Assembly (NCBI GenBank): GCA_963513935.1
Contig: OY740772.1
Span: 16,648,098-16,712,097 of the forward strand
Direction: 5' to 3'
DNA: 64,000 nucleotides
Source of the DNA: Aphrophora alni
Taxonomy: Eukaryota; Arthropoda; Insecta; Hemiptera; Aphrophoridae
Position numbers and translations under genes: made by a program. The notes beneath the pieces are model-generated. The model had not been told where the DNA came from, ran no database searches, and worked only from the letters and a program-made list of their open reading frames with translations. Positions 58,461 through 64,000 of this stretch are shown here, in pieces (within the stretch, counting starts at the first letter, position 1; the number at the start of each line of letters is the position of its first letter).

Positions 58461-58779
58461 GTTATAGCTATAAAACATTATTAAGTTAGGTAAAAGATGC
58501 ACAATTAGGTAAAAGTTAGGTTAGTTAGTAAAAGTTAGGTAAAAGACAAATCGAATGACACCTTATTTAATAAAATCGAATAATAAACAACCAAGTTGTG
58601 ACAATTCTTGCAAATAAATGTAATTTCAATATTACCACAATACATACCTAAAACATTGTTTAACAGCACATATGAGACGCTGCGTATCATTAATCAGCTG
58701 TTTTCTGTCCACTTCATGTTAAAAATGAATCAGCTGTTTATTAGTAAAGCATTGTTGGATTAGGTTAGGTTTCATTCTT

Positions 58780-59425
58780 GCAAAATGAAAATTACATTCT
58801 TTGGAAACCTCTTGCTTTTATCATTCCCCAAACATAGGATTCATAGTTGGCGAGAGATTAAGGGTTTACGTTGGGTAAATCCTTTCCTCTGGAAACAACG
58901 GCCGCCAATGTTCCTTGTAGCAAAACAAGAGTGTCTAATGCTGTGTGACTCGTGGGGCCATCTTTCTACAACTGCTGGGAACCAAAATCCAGGTTTCTAG
59001 CATGACAAAACCTCCTGAGATGTCTTACAAAAAGGTTGATTGATTTTCTTTCTGTAAAGTACTTGGTTTTAGAGTAACATCACTCACGTTATTATTTTCA
59101 ATGAACGACCATAACAGGATGTTGAAATACAAGAAGAAGTGCTGTCTACTTGTTGATGAAACCGTTTGACTTTCATCTGAAACTCAAGGTTTTTATATTC
59201 TATTGCTAACATTGAGGCGCTATAAACAACTCTGGAAAGATCTCCAGTGGAGACTTATTTTCGGAGAGTAAGACTTGTTGAAGAAGTCTGCCGTAGTAAT
59301 CAAGGTGATTGGATAGCCGGTACATACTTTCTGGTGTGTTAAACACTACCCTTACGACGGAACTTTTCAATTACACGCTATTACAGCATTGCTTGGCGGC
59401 TGATTGTGAATTGTTCTTGAAAATC
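58780..59425 (-). pseudogene. Probable HTH/DDE transposase remnant
   Basis: The minus strand near 59400 reads RVIEKFRRKGSV, the helix-turn-helix signature (LI.KFR.TGSV) common to mariner/IS630-like and related arthropod transposon proteins, followed by LSRVVYSASML and YKNLEFQMKVKRFHQ, similar to the LGI...TV...L...L...PYK.Q..Q linker. Near 58990, WFPAVVERWPHESHSI and RNIGGRCFQRKGF could correspond to the D2 region (WFQQDGA..H) and the following F..R.I.RRG segment. Only about 300 bp separate the parts, so the middle is deleted, and stops are frequent. The HTH call is reasonable, the DDE call weak. Confidence 0.45.
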
Positions 59426-59764
59426 AATAACAGTTAGTGCTAAACTTGGCTCACCCGAACAATCCGTTCTGTATGAACGGAAATAATGCTCTACAATAAA
59501 AACTTTTTCTTGGATATTGTAAGAAACATTTGGACTAAACTAGAAATTAATAATAGCCAGTGTAAAAAACAATTAACAATGGAATCAGCGGTTCAACACA
59601 TTCATCACAGCTGCTAGAATTTCACTACTCTTTGGTTTGGCTCATACCGTATTTAAATGTTTTAATTTTAGTTATATAATAATATCACATTTTGGATCAC
59701 TGATATTACAATGAAAAACTAAAGTAAATCCTATTTTGTTTGAACGTATTCATACAAAATATGT

Positions 59765-60085
59765 GAATATTTAATTTTATATTTCCGTAATGTAGAAAAA
59801 GTTATGTGATGGGTAAACAATCTGTGTCTAAATTTTTTGTCGATATATCAGTTTTTTGGAATATTGTCTTTCCTTTATTTAGTGGTCTACAAAAGCACAA
59901 ACCGGTTGGCCGATTTTAATCAAATTTGTTATATGAGCATAGGTTGACTATATTTCGGAATTTTATTTCCATTTTTTTTATTACCTAAAAGTATCTGCCA
60001 TAAGAAAAAAAAACATAATTTCGATTTTATCAATATCGGCTCTAATGATATTGAAAAAAAAAAATGTTTAGGTGTAGCATCACGT
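59765..60085 (-). repeat. Family B internal segment
   Basis: TAATGTAGAAAAAGTTATGT with GATGGGTAAACAATC, TGTCGATATATCAGTTTTTT, GGCCGATTTTAATCAAATTT and ATATCGGCTCTAATGATATT follow the reverse order of family B. Confidence 0.55.
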
Positions 60086-60097
60086 ATACAATTCCTC

Positions 60098-60212
60098 AAG
60101 TTATAAGACCCCTTGATCTACCTTTACAATTTAATATTTACTATAACTTAAGAAACCAACTTTTGGGCATTACATTTAGTGCCCTACATCGTATGATTGG
60201 GCTGAGTAAGTA
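60098..60212 (+). repeat. Family A 3' end fragment
   Basis: GACCCCTTGATCTACC to GGGCTGAGTAAGTAC, the terminal ~115 bp of the family. Confidence 0.7.
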
Positions 60213-60249
60213 CTATAATGGTTGATAATTTGGTTCTGTAAAACAGATG

Positions 60250-60345
60250 TAAGAGAAGAATACAACCCAAAACTAAAGAAAAAAGTTGTAGATCCAGTTA
60301 GGTCCCTCGGGATTGCCACGCTCATACTCGCCGCAAGTGAGCGCT
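60250..60345 (-). mobile_element. Family C head fragment
   Basis: AACCCAAAACTAAAG, GTAGATCCAGTTAGGTCC and CTCGGGATTGCCACGCTC up to CGCAAGTGAGCG. Only the 5' head of the SINE-like element is present. Confidence 0.65.
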
Positions 60346-60827
60346 TGAATGTGAATTTCATCAAAATTGGTTCACTACTTTGGGCTGTACAACTCTCCAC
60401 AGACAACAGACATTCCAAAAGCTACTTTCTCGTGCTCAGAGGCCTAAAAATCGCAACAAAATTCATCGATTTTTGATCCATCAAATAATTTTCAACATAT
60501 TACGTATCTGTGAAATAGTGAAAAGCAAGGAAACATGTTTTGGTTTTGATACCCAGCACCCTTTTAATGATCAAATGTAAGAAGCTTATCTAAAATCACT
60601 TTCAAAATATACAAGAAGATTGTCAACTGCGACTTAATCACGTAAAAGGCAACGAATTGATATAAGTTATTAGCACTTCCTAAACCTTCAGCATATATGT
60701 TTGTAGATAATAATAAAACCTACAAGCGTCATATACTGTTAATACATCTATCTATACAATAAGTTTAGAAATGTTCAATGAGCACAGTGGTGAATGTGAA
60801 CAATATAAAACACTGAAAACCCCTACC

Positions 60828-61003
60828 ATAAGTTTGGTACAATAACACAAATAAAAATTTTTTTTTGCCTTTAGAGTATTCTTTCAGATCCCTCCGATGA
60901 TGGTAACTTGGTTATCGAAATGTACATCAGGGAACTATAATAACATAAGGCACATAAATATTTTATTTTATTTGTGTGTATGTGTGTGTTATTGTACCAA
61001 ACT
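60828..61003. repeat. Inverted-end segment around a hammerhead-like motif
   Basis: AAGTTTGGTACAATAACACA and AATAAAA at the left are mirrored by TTTTATTTGTGTG and GTGTTATTGTACCAAACTT at the right. It has the same design as 45114-45333 and 49965-50175: inverted termini around a single hammerhead-like core. Confidence 0.75.
60889..60933 (+). ncRNA. Hammerhead ribozyme-like sequence, one core change
   Basis: TCCCT (stem I, 60889-60893), CCGATGA (core with U4 changed to C), an extra T, GGTAAC-TTG-GTTATC (stem II, six pairs including one G-U), GAAA (60917-60920), TGTACA (palindromic stem III), T-C, and AGGGA (60929-60933), which pairs with the first strand. The triplet would be AUC. The arrangement equals that at 45179-45227, but the U4 change would be expected to weaken or abolish cleavage. 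Confidence 0.5.
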
Positions 61004-62007
61004 TTTTTCCCGGCCGATGCACCATTTGCTATGATTGGCCCTCTAAAATATGCCTGGGTTCTTATTTTCGATTAAATATCATCAAATCAGTGGTTCAGTA
61101 TACTAATTAATTTTTATTAACAATGACTATCTCCTATCTTATTATAATAATACAATATCTTTATTACTACTATTAATCCAGAATGACTCTAATTATTGTG
61201 ACTCACAGATCTGATTCTACGTTATATTCTATTATTACTTGTGTCTGAAATAATTACAAGGTTTAGACACGAAGTTTGCTCACCCTGCTTGCCATTCATG
61301 GATGCTCATCTGAAGTCTCAAAACTCCTAGGTAGCTCGTATACGCCAAGTCCGTCTGGCTATCTTCCAGAATTATGCTCCCAGGATTCTCTTACTCGCCA
61401 AGTCCGTCTGGCTATCTTCAAAAATTCCTGCGGCACCTCCCTCGATTAATCTTGGCCCACTGACCAAGTTTTCTCCCACCCAAGGGTTTATATGTGTTTG
61501 TAGCATCAATGACGTCTGCCTTGCTTGCAAGGTAAGCAATTTCATCATTTTTTCAGGTCTGTCACAATAATTGTTGTCATACTGTGTTCCTAAAAAGAAC
61601 TTAGACTATATTCCTAACTAAAACTATCCTAATTCCTAACAGGTTTCAGTGTTTTATATTGTTAATAAGTTTATAGTTTGTAAAATCGAACTAATACGGC
61701 TGGCGTAAGGGTCGCCTCACCAACGCATGGTATCACCTACAGGACCACCTAAAGAGAAAAAAAAGTTTTTTGATTCTGCCCAAAATTTTAGTGAGAACTG
61801 ATACCAAACAACAATCAATTTCAAGCAATCCGCTGTCCTTTACTTCTCTTCTAAGGAGATGATGATTACACCGCTATCGTCAACCTCAGTTGTTAAACTG
61901 TTGTGTAGTCAGAATTCGAGTCCACATTAAGTGTGATTCATACATCCAAATGTGAGTAGAAGAATTGAAAACATTACTCACTAAAGAGGACTTAGTTGAA
62001 CACTATA
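61004..62007. other. Intronic DNA with a short repeated block
   Basis: CGCCAAGTCCGTCTGGCTAT occurs twice (about 61344 and 61394), in a less AT-rich stretch 61270-61530. No frame or element end is convincing. Confidence 0.4.
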
Positions 62008-62475
62008 CAGGGTGTTTCTGTAATTCACTGGGTCCAAAATAAAGGAAAAAAAATATCTATAAACCTATGTTCGAAATCGTTTATTTTACCAGTTATCCGC
62101 CATTTTGTATTTTTCTGCTAAATCGATTGAGTTGAAATTAGGCACGGTACTTATCAATATGAAGACCTAGTTTAATAAAAATAATCAACTTGTTCCAATA
62201 ATCAATTTAAAAATGGCGGTTATTAAAATATTAAAAATTAAAATAATTTTAAATGAGTTGTTATTTTCGTTTATAATAATCGCCATTTTGAAACGGATTA
62301 CTTGGAACAAGTTGATTATTTTGTTAAACTATATATTTACATTGATGACTACCGTGCAATATTTCAACTCAATCGGTTAAGCCGTTCTAGAGATATAAAT
62401 TATTTAGAAAAAAAAGAAGAAGGGAAAAAAATGGATAGTTGGTAAAAGAAGCATGTCCGGACATATGTTTATAGC

Positions 62476-62518
<43 letters not shown>

Positions 62519-62569
62519 GCCTATATAACCACCAATTTAAAGTGTGCACGACATTCTCTGAACACCCTG
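62008..62569. mobile_element. CAGGGTG MITE with internal palindrome
   Basis: CAGGGTGTT at the left and AACACCCTG at the right; the TA flank is intact only on the left. Internally AATAATCAACTTGTTCCAA (about 62183) is complemented by TTGGAACAAGTTGATTATT (about 62300), with AAAATGGCGGTTATT and its complement inside. It includes a poly-T run of about 36 at 62479-62515, which creates Lys/Phe-run chance frames. Confidence 0.68.
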
Positions 62570-62689
62570 AATTTGTATGTAAACGAAATTTAAAACGCCG
62601 TGTACTTATTTCGGGTAGAATGGAAAATAGTTTAAACTCTGATAAATTTAAATATAGACATACAACGTCCATGGTTTGTTTTTACTTCT

Positions 62690-62765
62690 TCGTTGACAGT
62701 TACCAAATTGAGACATGTTGGATGAGTGAAGGAGAAAGTTTGTGCAATATTTTATTTGCTTTTGT
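62690..62765 (-). repeat. Family B terminal fragment
   Basis: TTGACAGTTACCAAATTGAG and GGATGAGTGAAGGAGAAAG with TTTGTGCAATATTTTATTTG. Confidence 0.55.
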
Positions 62766-64000
62766 TAACTTTTTCATTTAAAGTAATGAAAGTAAAAAAA
62801 AAAAATTTTATTTCAGAAACAAACTACAAAGTAAATATTTCTACAATTATCTTTTTTTTTAACTATATAAACGTAACAACATATAATAAATTTATTTAAT
62901 TATTAACTGTAAAAGTATCATCTTAAAATTAATTCCACCTAATTATCAATTAATAATAATTAATAAACAGAAGAGATGAATATGACAAATAAAATAAACG
63001 TAAATTCATATAAAACAAAAATTGATTTCTTAATTCCATGAGATTAACTCTTACTATATTCTAACAGAGATATTAGTACATTCTTGAGACTTAACGAACT
63101 GTTTGCTAACTAACTTGTTTAATTTTTGTTTTAAACTTTTTGATTGTACTTTTTTCCAGACGTGTGTACTCTTTTCTCCAGAATTTTTTTTTATGTGGGC
63201 CCGTAAATAAATTGGCTTGCTTTTATGATACGAATAACATTTCTTTCACACTTGTCTGGTTTAAATTCAATTAAGACGACATTTTCTATTTTCAGACATT
63301 TGTAGTTCTGCTTCGTTATTGTTTTCTAAATAGTAGAGACAATTGATAAAATCGGTTTATAGGAACATTTCTAAGTTACAAACAAGAGAGAGAAAATGGA
63401 GATAAGCGTAATTTGGTTATAGCAATAAATTTACAAAATGATACCTTAATTAATTTATTGTAGGGAAAAAATAGTTTCTACAGCTCCTACGAAAAATAGG
63501 CTTACAGTTATGAACAAATTTGTGCATATTTAAGTTAAAACGAAAATGAGATGGGTTGAACATGAATGTTGTTTTGAGTTGGTTGTCACATAACCTCAAA
63601 GTTTACCTATTACAAATAATAAAATATAAAAGTGTAGAATTTATTGATGAATTTTTAAAACATAATATTATGCTTCGTATAGTAATTAATAACAGTACTC
63701 AATTTAGAGTAAACATATTTTTGAAACCACCTACAAAACGTGACTTGAATTATATGTTTTGGTACATTAGAATTTTCAGATTTGTTTCTAATTTTGGGTG
63801 ATAATAAAATTTATTTTCAACACATGTTCCGAATTTAATATTCATCCATTGTCAGGTCTTCTTAATACATTAATACACAAATACAAATTCATACAACACA
63901 ATTACAAAGATATAACAATGTCTTGAAGTTAACTTCAGTACATAGCACATTGCACACAGTTATCTGTTTTTTACTGACAGGTAAAGGTCTTTTAAACTCT
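62766..64000. other. AT-rich DNA to the window end, no gene established
   Basis: The 81-codon plus frame 63556-63801, starting MNMNVVLSWLSHNLK, has no recognisable family. It is followed by AATAAAATTTATTTT and then, on the minus strand near 63830-63858, CTGACAATGGATG...GGAACATGTGTTG, a weak relative of the hammerhead-like ends elsewhere. No GRK exon is visible. Confidence 0.4.

Larger units (their letters stand above)
9426..64000 (+). other. GRK intron, at least 54.5 kb, open at the window end
   Basis: Phase-0 intron starting at a GTAAGT donor. I looked for the downstream GRK segments (KKYEK, DKFTRFCQWKN, the kinase-domain glycine loop and YRDLKP) and found none. All recognisable coding sequence inside belongs to transposons. 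The downstream exons are therefore probably beyond the window. An exon of a few dozen bases could be overlooked by eye. Confidence 0.6.

Noticed and set aside
58785..59000. 71-codon plus-strand frame
   Set aside because: It is antisense to the probable transposase remnant, with no supporting motif.
62469..62781. Frames of 67 and 88 codons around the poly-T tract
   Set aside because: The minus one ends in a Lys run from the homopolymer, and the plus one crosses a MITE end and a family B terminus.

Overview
The window is AT-rich animal DNA from what looks like a large, repeat-laden arthropod genome. The only host gene I can support is a G protein-coupled receptor kinase of the GRK2/3 (beta-ARK, insect Gprk1) type, read on the + strand. 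Two short exons, 1902-1978 and 9352-9425, encode consecutive pieces of the N-terminal RGS-homology region and have consensus splice sites. They join in frame across a phase-1 intron of 7.4 kb. I found no further kinase exon, so 9426-64000 appears to be one open intron of at least 54.5 kb. The insect-like GRK residues, mariner, piggyBac and jockey/I-type remnants, CAGGGTG-ended MITEs and short GGTTA runs point to an insect. A hemipteran is my guess, at low confidence.

The rest is intronic mobile DNA in layers. Family A is a roughly 0.7-0.8 kb element with short inverted ends (TACTTACCCAG), about thirteen copies or fragments. Family B is a dispersed element with about 45-bp inverted ends (CAAACTTTCTCAC) and self-complementary internal sequence. 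Family C is a roughly 265-bp SINE-like retroposon with an A-rich tail, 13-bp target duplications in the best copies and weak tRNA-type promoter boxes. Dated insertions include a 1151-bp piggyBac-type element with TTAA duplications (12408-13558) that keeps a 64-codon acidic transposase N-terminus, a 227-bp TA-flanked MITE inside a family A copy (49502-49728), and two nested CAGGGTG MITEs (29998-31339).

Broken transposon genes are a mariner transposase (32691-33257, +), two non-LTR reverse transcriptases (46132-46810 and 46990-48075, -), a non-LTR RNase H tail (38380-39260, -), a probable HTH/DDE transposase remnant (58780-59425, -) and a weak RNase H-like scrap (21690-21980, +).

Tandem arrays are a 55-bp satellite of about 30 units (53274-54918) that grew out of a piece of family A, a 49-bp minisatellite of about 16 units (56799-57568), a roughly 130-bp array (35420-36310) and a 272-bp duplication (51198-51742). 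Long inverted repeats lie at 4415-4682, 22262-24056 (with a tight core at 23089-23396), 45114-45333 and 48221-48425.

The most interesting signal is a set of hammerhead-ribozyme-like folds, best at 45179-45227 (-) and 60889-60933 (+), weaker at 19275-19319. Each has stem I, the CUGANGA-like core, stem II, GAAA and a very short palindromic stem III in the right order. This is the arrangement known from Penelope-like retroelements. I found no complete intact mobile-element gene.
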